Part shown: one piece after another, positions 27,225 through 37,007 of the stretch | How the letters are laid out: every line of letters starts with the position of its first letter | Position numbering within the stretch: the stretch's first letter is position 1 | Assembly (NCBI GenBank): GCA_913030835.1 | Contig: CAJWDP010000013.1 | Coordinates: forward strand, 1 to 64,000 | Length of the DNA stretch: 64,000 bases | Direction of reading: 5' to 3' | Origin: an uncultured Flavobacteriales bacterium | GTDB lineage: Bacteria > Bacteroidota > Bacteroidia > Flavobacteriales_D > Parvicellaceae | Translations under genes and position numbers: made by a program | The notes under the pieces: model-generated | What the model was told of the DNA's origin: nothing | The model's input: the letters and a program-made list of their open reading frames with translations, nothing else | Databases searched by the model: none

Positions 27225-28370
27225 ATGTCTGAAGTCATGAGTAAAATTCAAATGGTTGATCTGAAGAAACAATACGAGCAGATCAAGCCGGAAATAGACA
27301 AAGCAATCCTCAACGTAGTTGAGTCTTCGCAGTTCATCAATGGGCCGGAGGTCAGATCATTCCAGCAAGATCTTGAAAATTACCTGGATGTAAAGCATGT
27401 GATACCTTGTGCGAATGGAACGGATGCACTACAAATTTCTATGATGGCTTTGGGTCTTCAGCCGGGTGATGAAGTGATCACTCCTTCCTACACCTACATT
27501 GCAACAACAGAGGTGATTGGTTTGTTGAGATTAAAGCCGGTATTTGTTGATTGTGATCCGGACACATTTAATATTTCTCCAAAGGAAATTGAAAAAGCGA
27601 TTACGCCGAAAACTAAGGCCATTGTTCCCGTGCATTTGTATGGCCAAGCTTGCGATATGAATGCCATTATGGAAATAGCCGAAGCCAATAACTTGTTTGT
27701 TATAGAAGACAACGCCCAGGCGATTGGTTGTGACTACAAGCTGGCCGATGGTTCAATGGCCAAAACCGGGACAATAGGTGATGTCGGGTGTACCAGCTTT
27801 TTCCCTTCAAAAAATTTAGGCTGCTACGGAGATGGTGGGGCAATTTGTACGAACAACGATGAGCTGGCTGCAAAAATTAGAATGGTGGCGAATCATGGTC
27901 AGAGTAAACGGTATTATCACGATTTGGTAGGTTGTAATTCGAGATTGGACTCCATACAGGCAGCGGTTCTTAGAATTAAACTTAGAGAGCTGGATAACTA
28001 CATCAAAAGAAGAAATGAGGCCGCTGATTATTACAACGAGGCATTTGCTGATGTAAGCCAGATCACTACACCGGTTAGGAGTGGTCAAAGCAATCATGTT
28101 TTTCATCAGTATACCCTAAAATTGACGGATGATGTAGATCGTGACGCATTGGTTCAGTTCCTTGCTTCGAAGGAGATACCAGCAATGATCTATTATCCGG
28201 TACCGGCCCATAGACAGAAGATGTTTGCTCAGCTTGAAACGACATGTCATGAAATGACTACAACGGATTGGTTAACAACAAGAGTTTTCTCTCTGCCAAT
28301 GCACACGGAATTAACCACCGAACAATTGAATTACATTACGGAATCTGTAAAAGAATTTATTAGAAAATGA
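27225..28370 (+). CDS. DegT/DnrJ/EryC1 sugar aminotransferase, WbpE-like
   Basis: 381 aa (another ATG at 27237). A PLP-dependent enzyme: active-site Lys in TSFFPSKNLGCYGDGGAI, upstream IPCANGTDALQISM phosphate-binding stretch, and VIEDNAQAIG with the Asp that holds the pyridine ring. It should convert a 3-keto-UDP-sugar to the 3-amino form with glutamate as donor. The neighbouring WbpD-, WbpB- and WbpA-type genes point to UDP-3-keto-GlcNAcA as substrate. First gene of the operon; ugd overlaps its stop by 4 nt. Confidence 0.9.
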   Translation: MSEVMSKIQMVDLKKQYEQIKPEIDKAILNVVESSQFINGPEVRSFQQDLENYLDVKHVIPCANGTDALQISMMALGLQPGDEVITPSYTYIATTEVIGLLRLKPVFVDCDPDTFNISPKEIEKAITPKTKAIVPVHLYGQACDMNAIMEIAEANNLFVIEDNAQAIGCDYKLADGSMAKTGTIGDVGCTSFFPSKNLGCYGDGGAICTNNDELAAKIRMVANHGQSKRYYHDLVGCNSRLDSIQAAVLRIKLRELDNYIKRRNEAADYYNEAFADVSQITTPVRSGQSNHVFHQYTLKLTDDVDRDALVQFLASKEIPAMIYYPVPAHRQKMFAQLETTCHEMTTTDWLTTRVFSLPMHTELTTEQLNYITESVKEFIRK

Positions 28371-29677
28371 ATATAGCTGTTATAGGAACAGGATACGTTG
28401 GATTGGTCACTGGAACTTGTTTTGCAGAGACCGGGAACAACGTAATATGTGTTGATATAGACGAGAAAAAGGTGGAGATGATGAGAAATGGGAAAGTGCC
28501 CATTTATGAGCCACATCTAGACGTCATTTTCGACAGGAATATACAACAGAAGAGACTTCAGTTCACAACCAATCTGAAAGAAGCCGTTGATCAAAGCCAG
28601 ATCATATTTCTTGCTCTACCCACACCTCCGGGAGAAGATGGATCAGCTGACCTTTCTTATGTGCTAAAGGTTGCTGAGGAATTGGGGGAGATCATGACGG
28701 AATACAAAGTCATTATCGACAAGAGTACAGTACCTGTTGGTACAGCAGAAAAAGTGCGGGAAGCTGCATTGCTAAAAGCACAGGTGGATTTTGATGTGGT
28801 GTCTAATCCGGAATTTTTGAGAGAAGGATTTGCCGTGGATGATTTCTTAAAGCCGGATCGAGTTGTCATTGGAACCTCGTCAGCTAAAGCAAGAAAAATC
28901 CTTGAAAAATTATACCGCCCTTTTGTGAGGCAAGGGAATCCGATCTACTTTATGGATGAACGATCTGCAGAATTAACAAAGTATGCGGCAAACGCATTTC
29001 TTGCCACAAAAATTACTTTCATGAATGAGATCGCCAATTTTTGTGAGCTGGTTGGTGCAGATGTGGATTCGGTTAGAAAAGGGGTCGGATCGGATACAAG
29101 GATTGGCAAAAGATTTCTATTCCCCGGAATTGGGTATGGAGGCAGTTGTTTCCCAAAAGATGTTCAGGCTCTAGTTAAATCCGGTAAAGAGGAAGGGTAC
29201 GATTTTAGAATTGTTCAGGCCGTTATGGACATCAATCAAAAGCAAAAACAAACCCTGGTTAAAAAAGTAAAGCGTTATTACGGGGGAGACATTAAAGGCA
29301 AAACGTTTGCACTTTGGGGATTGGCATTTAAGCCGGATACAGATGACATAAGAGAGGCTCCTGCACTCTACATTATTGATGAGCTGCTAGAAGCGGGAGC
29401 TAAAATTAAGGCGTTTGATCCCGAAGCTATGGAAAATGTGAAAGGAAGAATTGGAGAGAAAATTGAATATTGTTCAAATCAATATGAAGCTTTGGACGGA
29501 GCCGATGCCTTATTGATCGCAACAGAATGGCCAGTATTCAGAACTCCTGATTTTGAGAAAGTTAAGAGTAAACTCAATGAGAGTGTTATTTTTGACGGCA
29601 GAAACTTGTACGACCTTACCAACATGAGGGACAACGAGTTTTATTACGAAAGTGTTGGAAGAACCATTGTTCAATGA
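28367..29677 (+). CDS. ugd: UDP-glucose 6-dehydrogenase
   Basis: 436 aa. Oxidises UDP-glucose twice to UDP-glucuronate using NAD. N-terminal Rossmann motif GTGYVGLVTGTCFAETG, catalytic Cys in GYGGSCFPKDVQAL, STVPVGT and NPEFLREG blocks, C-terminal WGLAFKPDTDDIREAP. Overlaps the aminotransferase by 4 nt. Its product is the substrate of the UDP-xylose synthase encoded next, so the two form a sub-pathway. Confidence 0.95.
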   Translation: MNIAVIGTGYVGLVTGTCFAETGNNVICVDIDEKKVEMMRNGKVPIYEPHLDVIFDRNIQQKRLQFTTNLKEAVDQSQIIFLALPTPPGEDGSADLSYVLKVAEELGEIMTEYKVIIDKSTVPVGTAEKVREAALLKAQVDFDVVSNPEFLREGFAVDDFLKPDRVVIGTSSAKARKILEKLYRPFVRQGNPIYFMDERSAELTKYAANAFLATKITFMNEIANFCELVGADVDSVRKGVGSDTRIGKRFLFPGIGYGGSCFPKDVQALVKSGKEEGYDFRIVQAVMDINQKQKQTLVKKVKRYYGGDIKGKTFALWGLAFKPDTDDIREAPALYIIDELLEAGAKIKAFDPEAMENVKGRIGEKIEYCSNQYEALDGADALLIATEWPVFRTPDFEKVKSKLNESVIFDGRNLYDLTNMRDNEFYYESVGRTIVQ

Positions 29678-29689
29678 CAAACTATTAAG

Positions 29690-30679
29690 TTGAGTAAAAA
29701 AGTATTAATCACCGGTGCAGCAGGTTTTTTAGGTTCACACCTTTGCGAACGGTTCGTGGATGAAGGTTTTCATGTGATCGGCATGGACAATTTGATTACC
29801 GGACGGATGAGTAATATGGACCATCTCATTGGAAAATCAAATTTTGAATTTGTTCATCACGACATAACCGAGCACATTTCGATCAACGGTGATTTGGATT
29901 ACATTTTACACTTCGCATCGCCTGCTAGTCCTATTGATTATTTGAAAATCCCTATACAGACACTTAAAGTAGGTTCTCTGGGTACACACAATTGTTTGGG
30001 GCTTGCAAAAGCAAAAAAAGCACGAATAATTGTCGCATCAACATCAGAAGTGTATGGAGATCCTACAGTGCATCCCCAAACAGAAGACTACTGGGGAAAT
30101 GTAAACCCGGTTGGTCCAAGGGGAGTTTACGATGAAGCCAAACGATTTCAAGAGGCGATTACCATGGCATATCATACGTATCACGGTGTTGAAACAAGAA
30201 TCGTTCGGATATTTAATACATACGGACCTAGAATGAGATTAAATGATGGTCGGGTGCTTCCTGCTTTTATTGGTCAGGCACTTAGAGGTGAAGACCTTAC
30301 AGTTTTTGGAGACGGAAGCCAAACCAGATCATTCTGTTTTGTAGACGATTTGGTTGAAGGCATTTACCGCTTGTTGATGAGTGATTGTCCTGACCCTGTG
30401 AATATTGGCAATCCGGATGAGATATCGATAGGAGACTTTGCGGAAGAGATCATTAAACTTACTGGAACCACGCAAAAAGTGGTGTATGAAGAATTGCCAG
30501 TTAATGATCCAAAACAGAGGCAGCCTAACATTGATAAGGCAAGAGAATTACTAGACTGGGAGCCGAAGATCGGTCGTGCGGAAGGGTTGAGAATTACCTA
30601 CGATTATTTTAAATCATTGCCTGCTGAGGATTTGTATAAAAAGGAACACAATAACTTTAAAGAATACATCAAAAAATAA
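29690..30679 (+). CDS. uxs: UDP-glucuronate decarboxylase (UDP-xylose synthase)
   Basis: 329 aa with a TTG start; the Rossmann motif [10 protein letters not shown] begins at residue 9, the normal distance. The Tyr-Lys pair is in [10 protein letters not shown], and the [20 protein letters not shown] and [11 protein letters not shown] blocks are the marks of UXS rather than RmlB. It decarboxylates UDP-glucuronate to UDP-xylose through a 4-keto intermediate with bound NAD. Follows ugd by 12 nt; its stop overlaps the next ATG by 1 nt. Confidence 0.92.
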   Translation: MSKKVLITGAAGFLGSHLCERFVDEGFHVIGMDNLITGRMSNMDHLIGKSNFEFVHHDITEHISINGDLDYILHFASPASPIDYLKIPIQTLKVGSLGTHNCLGLAKAKKARIIVASTSEVYGDPTVHPQTEDYWGNVNPVGPRGVYDEAKRFQEAITMAYHTYHGVETRIVRIFNTYGPRMRLNDGRVLPAFIGQALRGEDLTVFGDGSQTRSFCFVDDLVEGIYRLLMSDCPDPVNIGNPDEISIGDFAEEIIKLTGTTQKVVYEELPVNDPKQRQPNIDKARELLDWEPKIGRAEGLRITYDYFKSLPAEDLYKKEHNNFKEYIKK

Positions 30680-31254
30680 TGAGCTACTTTGCGCATGAAA
30701 CAGCGGTGATTGATGAAGGGTGTGAGATTGGTGATGGAACCAAAATCTGGCATTTCTCGCACATTATGCCCAATTGCAAAATAGGCGAAAGATGTAATTT
30801 GGGACAGAATGTTGTGATTTCACCTGATGTAATCTTAGGAACCAATGTGAAGGTTCAAAACAATGTTTCCATTTATACCGGTGTGGAATGTGAAGACGAT
30901 GTTTTTCTGGGCCCTTCTATGGTTTTCACGAACATCATCAACCCAAGAAGTGCGATCGTTCGAAGAGAGCAGTATATAAAAACGGTTGTTGAAAAAGGAG
31001 CTACTATTGGTGCAAATGCAACAATAGTATGCGGAAATAGGATTGGCAAATTTGCACTCATCGGAGCAGGTTCGGTGGTAACAAAAGATGTTTCTCCATA
31101 TGCACTGTTGGTTGGAAATCCGGCTAGGCAGGTGGGTTGGGTAAGTGAGTACGGGCATAGCCTGGAATTCGACGGAAATGGTGAGGCAGTTTGCAATGAA
31201 AGTGGTGATAAGTACAGATTGGTTAACAATAAAGTAAGTAAGCTCAATGAGTAA
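30679..31254 (+). CDS. Hexapeptide N-acetyltransferase, WbpD/WlbB-like
   Basis: 191 aa. Left-handed beta-helix repeats ([LIV]-G-x-x-x-x) run through residues 15-150 (CEIGDGTKIWHFSHIMPN; CKIGERCNLGQN; VILGTNVKVQNN; ATIGANATIVCG). Length and the FLGPSMVFTNIINPRS segment match WbpD/WlbB, which N-acetylate the 3-amino group of UDP-2-acetamido-3-amino-glucuronate with acetyl-CoA. It sits between uxs and the WbpB-like oxidoreductase gene, overlapping the latter by 8 nt. Confidence 0.9.
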   Translation: MSYFAHETAVIDEGCEIGDGTKIWHFSHIMPNCKIGERCNLGQNVVISPDVILGTNVKVQNNVSIYTGVECEDDVFLGPSMVFTNIINPRSAIVRREQYIKTVVEKGATIGANATIVCGNRIGKFALIGAGSVVTKDVSPYALLVGNPARQVGWVSEYGHSLEFDGNGEAVCNESGDKYRLVNNKVSKLNE

Positions 31255-32272
31255 GATTGGATTTGCAGTCGTTGGCTGCGGACATATCGGAAAGCGACAT
31301 GCAGAAATGATATCGCGGAATGAAGAGTCAGAATTGGTCGCTTTGTGTGACATACGAGATAAAGATGTTTTGGGTCTCGAATCCTTCGATTCCGTGCAAT
31401 TCTATCATGACCTTTCGGAGATGCTTAAAAACGAGGAAATTGACGTCGTTTGTATTTGCACTCCAAATGGGTTGCACTCGGATCAGGCCAATTTGATACT
31501 GGATGCTGGAAAGCATGTGGTTTGTGAAAAACCGATGGGATTGTCTAAAGCGAAATGCGAATCGGTAGTTTTCAAAGCACTAAAAGCAAACAAACACTTC
31601 TTTTGCGTCATGCAAAATCGGTATTCTCCGCCTTCTGTTTGGATTAAGAATATTGTTGAGAACAAGACGCTGGGTGAAATTTTCAGCGTGCAGCTAAATT
31701 GCTACTGGAACAGAGATGAACGCTATTATAAAAAAGAAGGCTGGAAAGGAGATAAAGATTTGGATGGGGGAACATTGTTTACCCAGTTTTCACACTTTAT
31801 TGACATGATGTATTGGTTGTTCGGAGATATCAATAACATTCAAGGAAAGTTTAGGGATTTTAGCCATAAAGATTTAACCGACTTTGAAGACTCCGGCCTG
31901 GTATCCTTTGATTTTGTGGATGGAGGAATTGGATGTCTGAATTATTCCACAGCAGTATGGGATTCGAACCTGGAAAGCTCAATGACCATTATCGGTAGTA
32001 AGGGGAGTGTTAAGATCGGCGGCCAATACATGAATGAGGTGGAGATATGTAATATAGAAGGGTATGAAATGCCTCAGCTTGCAGAATCAAACCCGGCGAA
32101 CGACTATGGTGCATACAAAGGAAGTGCAGCCAATCATCATTACATTATTAAGAACGTAGTTGACACATTAAAAGAACGGACCACTGCTACAACCAATGCG
32201 TTGGAGGGACTAAAAGTGGTTGAAATTATAGAACGAATTTATCAAGTTAGAGATGAACATGGATATGTATAA
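31247..32272 (+). CDS. Gfo/Idh/MocA oxidoreductase, WbpB/WlbA-like
   Basis: 341 aa. N-terminal NAD-binding GCGHIGKRHAEM, then the EKPMG motif (VVCEKPMGLSK) with the family's conserved Lys, and the C-terminal half with GGTLFTQFSHFIDMMYWLFG, close to the GG-x-L-x-x-x-x-x-H-x-x-D motif. It should oxidise C3 of UDP-GlcNAc-uronate, giving the keto sugar that the DegT enzyme aminates. Overlaps both neighbours (8 nt upstream, 20 nt downstream). Confidence 0.9.
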   Translation: MSKIGFAVVGCGHIGKRHAEMISRNEESELVALCDIRDKDVLGLESFDSVQFYHDLSEMLKNEEIDVVCICTPNGLHSDQANLILDAGKHVVCEKPMGLSKAKCESVVFKALKANKHFFCVMQNRYSPPSVWIKNIVENKTLGEIFSVQLNCYWNRDERYYKKEGWKGDKDLDGGTLFTQFSHFIDMMYWLFGDINNIQGKFRDFSHKDLTDFEDSGLVSFDFVDGGIGCLNYSTAVWDSNLESSMTIIGSKGSVKIGGQYMNEVEICNIEGYEMPQLAESNPANDYGAYKGSAANHHYIIKNVVDTLKERTTATTNALEGLKVVEIIERIYQVRDEHGYV

Positions 32273-33560
32273 TAAGCTGGTTAACAAAGAAGTTAAACTA
32301 GGAGTTATCGGATTGGGATACGTTGGGTTACCAATCGCGTTAGAATTTGCCAAAAAATTGAAGGTAGTTGGTTTCGATATCAATCAGGATCGGGTTGATT
32401 TGATGAAGAACAATATTGACCCCTCGAAAGAGCTGGACTCCTCCGAGTTTGAAAATTCTGACATACTATTCACTGCCAATCCGGAAGATTTGAAGGATGT
32501 GTCGTTTTACATTATTGCAGTTCCAACACCAATTGACGATTCGAATTTGCCAAATTTAAAACCTTTGATCGGAGCATCTACTACTGTTGGTAAAGTGTTG
32601 TCAAAAGGGGATTATGTAGTTTATGAGTCTACGGTATATCCGGGCTGCACTGAAGAAGATTGTGTTCCGGTTCTGGAAGAACTTTCAGGTTTAAAGTTTA
32701 ATGAAGATTTTAAAGTAGGATACTCTCCTGAGCGAATCAACCCGGGAGATAAGGAACACACGCTCGCTTCTATTGTAAAGGTGTCTTCGGGCTCTTGCCC
32801 TGAATCGGCTGAAAATATTGCAAAAACTTACGAACTGGTTGTTGAGGCAGGAGTTCACAGAGCTGCGAGTATTATGGTGGCAGAAGCGGCAAAAATCATT
32901 GAGAATACACAGAGGGACGTGAACATTGCTTTGGTTAACGAGCTATCCATCATATTTAACCGTCTTGGAATTAACACCTATGACGTGTTGGAGGCAGCAG
33001 GAACAAAATGGAACTTTTTGAAGTTCTTTCCCGGATTGGTGGGTGGTCATTGTATAGGTGTAGACCCATACTACCTGACCCATAAGGCGAAACAAACGGG
33101 ATACCATGCTAAGATCATAAACTCAGGGAGGTACGTAAACGATTCGATGGGATTTTACGTTGGTAAGCAAACGGTTAAGAAAATTATTGCTCAGGGGAAA
33201 AGAGTAATGGATTCTAAAGTGCTGATTATGGGCGCTACATTTAAGGAAGATGTGTCTGATATTAGAAACTCAAAGGTGATTGATGTGGTCAGAGAGATTG
33301 AATCTTTTTCAGTCCATGTAGATGTTGTTGATCCATTCGCAGATCCAGATGAAGTGTATGAAGAATACGGTTACAAAACAAAACCTGAAGCTAATGCACC
33401 CTATGATGCGGTGATTGCCGCGGTCAACCACAGCGAATACAAGGATTTACCAACATCATATTTCGAAAATCTGATGCCTAATGGGGGAGTATTCGTAGAC
33501 ATAAAAGGAAGCTTTAAGAACGTGGCAAATAGCGATAGCTTAGAATATTGGAGCCTTTGA
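32253..33560 (+). CDS. UDP-N-acetyl-hexosamine 6-dehydrogenase, WbpA/TviB type
   Basis: 435 aa from the first of three in-frame ATGs (32253, 32259, 32265). Rossmann motif IGLGYVGLPIALEFA, YESTVYPGCTEEDCVP, YSPERINPGD and catalytic Cys in LVGGHCIGVDPYYL place it with WbpA/TviB/WecC enzymes rather than Ugd. With WbpB-, E- and D-type partners, oxidation of UDP-GlcNAc to UDP-GlcNAc-uronate is the likely reaction; a ManNAc substrate cannot be ruled out. Stop overlaps the rfbB ATG. Confidence 0.9.
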   Translation: MNMDMYNKLVNKEVKLGVIGLGYVGLPIALEFAKKLKVVGFDINQDRVDLMKNNIDPSKELDSSEFENSDILFTANPEDLKDVSFYIIAVPTPIDDSNLPNLKPLIGASTTVGKVLSKGDYVVYESTVYPGCTEEDCVPVLEELSGLKFNEDFKVGYSPERINPGDKEHTLASIVKVSSGSCPESAENIAKTYELVVEAGVHRAASIMVAEAAKIIENTQRDVNIALVNELSIIFNRLGINTYDVLEAAGTKWNFLKFFPGLVGGHCIGVDPYYLTHKAKQTGYHAKIINSGRYVNDSMGFYVGKQTVKKIIAQGKRVMDSKVLIMGATFKEDVSDIRNSKVIDVVREIESFSVHVDVVDPFADPDEVYEEYGYKTKPEANAPYDAVIAAVNHSEYKDLPTSYFENLMPNGGVFVDIKGSFKNVANSDSLEYWSL

Positions 33561-34621
33561 TGGACCAGGAAAAGGCGATACTGGTAACAGGAGGAGCGGG
33601 ATTCATTGGGTCTCACGTAGTTCGGTTATTGGTCAATAAATACCCCCATTATCGAATTATCAACCTGGATGCACTAACATATGCCGGGAATCTTGCGAAT
33701 CTGAAAGATGTTGAGGGCAAGCCCAACTATGCATTTGAAAAAGCCAACATTTGCGATGAGGACTCGGTGAATAAGATTTTTTCCGATTACCATATCGAAG
33801 CAGTGATACATTTAGCTGCAGAGTCGCATGTGGACCGTTCTATTTCAAATCCAACCGGCTTTTTTATGACCAATATTATTGGGACGGTAAATTTGTTGAA
33901 TGCGGCTCGCAGTCACTGGGATGAAAATTTTACTGGCAAGTGTTTTTACCATATCTCAACGGATGAGGTCTATGGATCTTTGGGAAGCGAAGGCATGTTT
34001 ACAGAGCATACGCCATACGATCCGAGAAGTCCCTATTCTTCTTCAAAGGCAAGCTCAGATCACATTGTTCGTTCTTATTTCCACACTTATCAGCTTCCAG
34101 TCAAACTATCCAATTGCTCCAACAATTATGGTGCGAATCAGTTTCCTGAAAAGCTAATCCCTTTGTTGATCAACAACATACGAAAAGAGTTGCCTTTGCC
34201 GATTTACGGAGAAGGGCTCAATGTGAGAGATTGGTTGTGGGTTGAAGATCATGCTCGTGCGATTGACGTGGTGTTTCATGAGGGAAAATTTGGCGAAACT
34301 TACAACATTGGAGGGGTGAACGAGTGGAAGAATATCGACCTGGTGCATTTGCTTTGCGACCTCATGGATGAAAAGCTGGGCAGAGAAAAAGGAACTGCTA
34401 GAAAATTGATCACATTTGTAAAAGATCGTGCTGGCCATGATATGAGGTATGCTATAGATGCCAGTAAAATTGAATCGGAATTGGATTGGAAACCATCGGT
34501 CCAATTTGAACAAGGACTGTCATCAACCATAGATTGGTATTTGAGTAACCAAGATTGGATCGATGACGTAACATCTGGGGACTATAAGAATTACTACTCG
34601 AATCAATACCGAAACCGATAA
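33560..34621 (+). CDS. rfbB: dTDP-glucose 4,6-dehydratase
   Basis: 353 aa from the ATG at 33560, which overlaps the preceding TGA by one base; a TTG at 33548 would add four residues. GGAGFIGSHV, LAAESHVDRSI, HISTDEVYG, YSSSKASSDH and NNYGANQFPEKLIP are diagnostic of RmlB. It makes dTDP-4-keto-6-deoxyglucose, precursor of rhamnose and other deoxy sugars. rmlA, C and D are not in the window, so they lie elsewhere or the keto sugar goes to another end product. Confidence 0.95.
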   Translation: MDQEKAILVTGGAGFIGSHVVRLLVNKYPHYRIINLDALTYAGNLANLKDVEGKPNYAFEKANICDEDSVNKIFSDYHIEAVIHLAAESHVDRSISNPTGFFMTNIIGTVNLLNAARSHWDENFTGKCFYHISTDEVYGSLGSEGMFTEHTPYDPRSPYSSSKASSDHIVRSYFHTYQLPVKLSNCSNNYGANQFPEKLIPLLINNIRKELPLPIYGEGLNVRDWLWVEDHARAIDVVFHEGKFGETYNIGGVNEWKNIDLVHLLCDLMDEKLGREKGTARKLITFVKDRAGHDMRYAIDASKIESELDWKPSVQFEQGLSSTIDWYLSNQDWIDDVTSGDYKNYYSNQYRNR

Positions 34622-35370
34622 TGTCACTATTCGGAAAACTTTTCAAAAAAAAAGAAATTGAATTAGATCCTTGTGATTTATCAGTGCTAGGTACAGATGT
34701 ACATTCACACCTCATTCCGGGCATCGATGATGGTGCAAAAAGCATAGAGGATTCGCTGAATATGATTCGGTCGATGGCTGAATTTGGGTATAAAAAAGTA
34801 ATCACGACACCACACATAATGAGTGATTACTATCGAAATACGCCTGAAATAATAAATAATGGTCTTGCAAAAGTAAAAGAAGCAATAGCAAAAGAAGGAA
34901 TCCAAATTGAAATTGAAGCTGCGGCAGAGTATAACCTAGATGCCGATTTCGAGCCCAAAATAAAAAGTAAGGAGCTGCTGACTTTTGGTGACAATTATGC
35001 CTTGTTCGAGCTGCCATTTTTGATGGAACCGCCGAATTTAAAAAATGCGATTTTTGAGATGCAGATGAACGGCTACAAACCCGTGCTAGCGCATGTTGAA
35101 CGATATCCATTTTGGTTCAAGGATTTTGATAAAATTCTTGAAATAAAGGATCGAGGAGTTTTCATTCAATTGAATATTAATTCACTCACCGGATTTTACG
35201 GACCTGAAGTTCAGGCAACAGGTGAAAAATTAATAGACGAAGGCCTTGTAGACCTATTGGGTTCTGATTGTCATCATATGGGGCACATTGAACTGCTCGA
35301 AAATGCTAGGAAAAAACCGTATCTGCATAAGGCAATCGAATTGCCTGATTTAATCAATAAAAAAGTATAA
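34621..35370 (+). CDS. PHP-type tyrosine-protein phosphatase, CpsB/YwqE family
   Basis: 249 aa; the ATG overlaps the rfbB stop by 1 nt. Metal-binding motifs of the PHP fold: TDVHSHLIPGIDDGA (His28, His30), ITTPHIMSDYY, AAAEYNLD, LAHVERYP and LLGSDCHHMGH. CpsB/YwqE phosphatases reset tyrosine kinases (Wzc/CpsD type) that control chain length and export of capsule or exopolysaccharide. Last gene of the operon and the only regulatory one. No Wzc-like kinase gene is in view. Confidence 0.92.
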   Translation: MSLFGKLFKKKEIELDPCDLSVLGTDVHSHLIPGIDDGAKSIEDSLNMIRSMAEFGYKKVITTPHIMSDYYRNTPEIINNGLAKVKEAIAKEGIQIEIEAAAEYNLDADFEPKIKSKELLTFGDNYALFELPFLMEPPNLKNAIFEMQMNGYKPVLAHVERYPFWFKDFDKILEIKDRGVFIQLNINSLTGFYGPEVQATGEKLIDEGLVDLLGSDCHHMGHIELLENARKKPYLHKAIELPDLINKKV

Positions 35371-35384
35371 TCGTTTCGTCGGTG

Positions 35385-36266
35385 TCAACTTCCCGAAGCA
35401 CTTGACATAGGAAATTTACGGTCTATTTTTTTGAACATGCCTTGCAAAGCCCGTCCCGGACCCACCTCAATTGCTTCCGAACATCCTGCTTCAATCATAT
35501 TCAGCATGGTCTGAGTCCACTTAACCGGAGCCGTGAGCTGAGCAATTAAGTTTGTCTTTATTTCGTTAGGGTCAGTTACGGCTGTAGCACATACATTTTG
35601 ATACACAGGGCATATAGGAGCTTCAAAATGGGTAGTTTCTATAGCCTTGGCCAATTCTGCACGCGCAGGCTCCATTAGAGGAGAATGGAAAGCACCTCCA
35701 ACTGGTAATAGGATCGCGCGAATTGCACCTGCTTCGGTCAACTTGTTACACGCATCTTCAACTGCGGGAACGCTACCTGAAATAACCAGCTGTCCGGGAC
35801 AATTGTAGTTTGCCGCCACTACCGTTCCTTCCACTTCACCACAAACTTGTTCAACAACGGTGTCTTCTAACCCAAGTATAGCTGCCATGGTAGATGGTTC
35901 TGCTTCGCAGGCTTTTTGCATGGCTTGAGCACGTGCAGAAACCAATTTCAAACCATCTTCAAACCCAAGAGCTCCTGCTGCAACCAGAGCCGATAGCTCA
36001 CCAAGCGAATGGCCGGCAACCATACTAGGCTCAAAATCGCTTAGCGACTTTGCTAGTGCCACGGAGTGCAGAAATACAGCAGGTTGGGTGACTTTGGTTT
36101 GTTTCAGATCGTCATCAGTTCCTTCGAACATGATATCAGTTATTCGAAACCCTAGAATTTCGTTTGCATTTTCAAATAACTCTTTTGCATTGGACGTCGT
36201 ATCGTATAGATCCTTGCCCATTCCAACAAATTGTGACCCCTGTCCGGGAAAAACGTACGCTTTCAT
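35385..36266 (-). CDS. fabD: Malonyl-CoA:ACP transacylase
   Basis: 293 aa. Loads malonate from CoA onto acyl carrier protein for fatty acid synthesis. N-terminal FPGQGSQFVGMG, catalytic Ser87 in GHSLGELSAL, substrate Arg in VSARAQAMQ, and the catalytic His in GGAFHSPLME. Ends with a short Ser-rich tail. Ten nt after the BI-1 gene and probably in one transcript with queD and BI-1. No other fab gene adjoins. Confidence 0.96.
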   Translation of the reverse strand: MKAYVFPGQGSQFVGMGKDLYDTTSNAKELFENANEILGFRITDIMFEGTDDDLKQTKVTQPAVFLHSVALAKSLSDFEPSMVAGHSLGELSALVAAGALGFEDGLKLVSARAQAMQKACEAEPSTMAAILGLEDTVVEQVCGEVEGTVVAANYNCPGQLVISGSVPAVEDACNKLTEAGAIRAILLPVGGAFHSPLMEPARAELAKAIETTHFEAPICPVYQNVCATAVTDPNEIKTNLIAQLTAPVKWTQTMLNMIEAGCSEAIEVGPGRALQGMFKKIDRKFPMSSASGS

Positions 36267-36275
36267 TTGGTTAAA

Positions 36276-36995
36276 TTAATCTCTTCCTCCAAACAGACTA
36301 AGCAAGGAGATAAATAAATTGATGAATAAAATGTATAGTCTCAAGCCCCCAAGTAGTGCGAGCTTTTTTCTAGTAAGCCCTTGCAATGTAGGGTCATAAG
36401 CGATCCACTTCAAACGTTGCATTTCGACTGCTGTAAGTCCTGTAAACACAACAACACCTAGCATGGAAATGATATAGTCTAGCATGGAGCTACCTATGAA
36501 CCAGTTGATGATTGCGGCAACGAATATGCCGATAAAGCCCATGTATAAGATGGATCCAAATTTAGACAGATCGGTCTTTGTAGTATAGCCCAATACGGCC
36601 ATCACTCCAAATGCTGCTGAAGTGCTGAAAAACGCGCCTGCGATGGTACCGAGCTCATATACCAGAAATATGGCAGAAAGACTCATTCCCAGCATTACCG
36701 AATAAGCAATAAATAAGAAGGCCAGAACTTGATAAGATAATCTGTTCATGCCCAATTGCATGAGGAAAACAAGTCCGACAGGACCAAAGAAAACAAGATA
36801 GCCCAGTAGGTTGAGTCCTCCCGTTTCAAGATTGTATAGGTTTAAAGTCAGCCCGCTATCAGCGAACCACCAGGATGTGACTCCGGTAATTAATAAAGCG
36901 CCAAACATGTATAGGAATACATTTGAAATGAATTCTTTTGCCATGGGTTTGGCATCTGCTGGAACAGTGGGGCGGTCTAAAATTTGATTTAACAT
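36276..36995 (-). CDS. Bax inhibitor-1 (YccA/YbhL) family membrane protein
   Basis: 239 aa. Seven hydrophobic spans are visible, and the C-terminal half has the family's AxMLGVVVFTGLTAVEMQRLK-type segment (here near residues 175-200) and a GGLRLYILFINLF span. BI-1 homologues are inner-membrane channels or stress proteins, often calcium- or proton-linked; YccA also modulates FtsH. The role here is not predictable. Lies between queD (13-nt gap) and fabD (10-nt gap). Confidence 0.9.
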   Translation of the reverse strand: MLNQILDRPTVPADAKPMAKEFISNVFLYMFGALLITGVTSWWFADSGLTLNLYNLETGGLNLLGYLVFFGPVGLVFLMQLGMNRLSYQVLAFLFIAYSVMLGMSLSAIFLVYELGTIAGAFFSTSAAFGVMAVLGYTTKTDLSKFGSILYMGFIGIFVAAIINWFIGSSMLDYIISMLGVVVFTGLTAVEMQRLKWIAYDPTLQGLTRKKLALLGGLRLYILFINLFISLLSLFGGRD

Positions 36996-37007
36996 AGCTG
37001 AGTTGTT

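Noticed and set aside
27225-35370. Capsule or O-antigen island acquired by transfer
   Set aside because: No transposase, integrase or tRNA flanks it, and the base composition looks like the neighbours; it appears as an ordinary operon.
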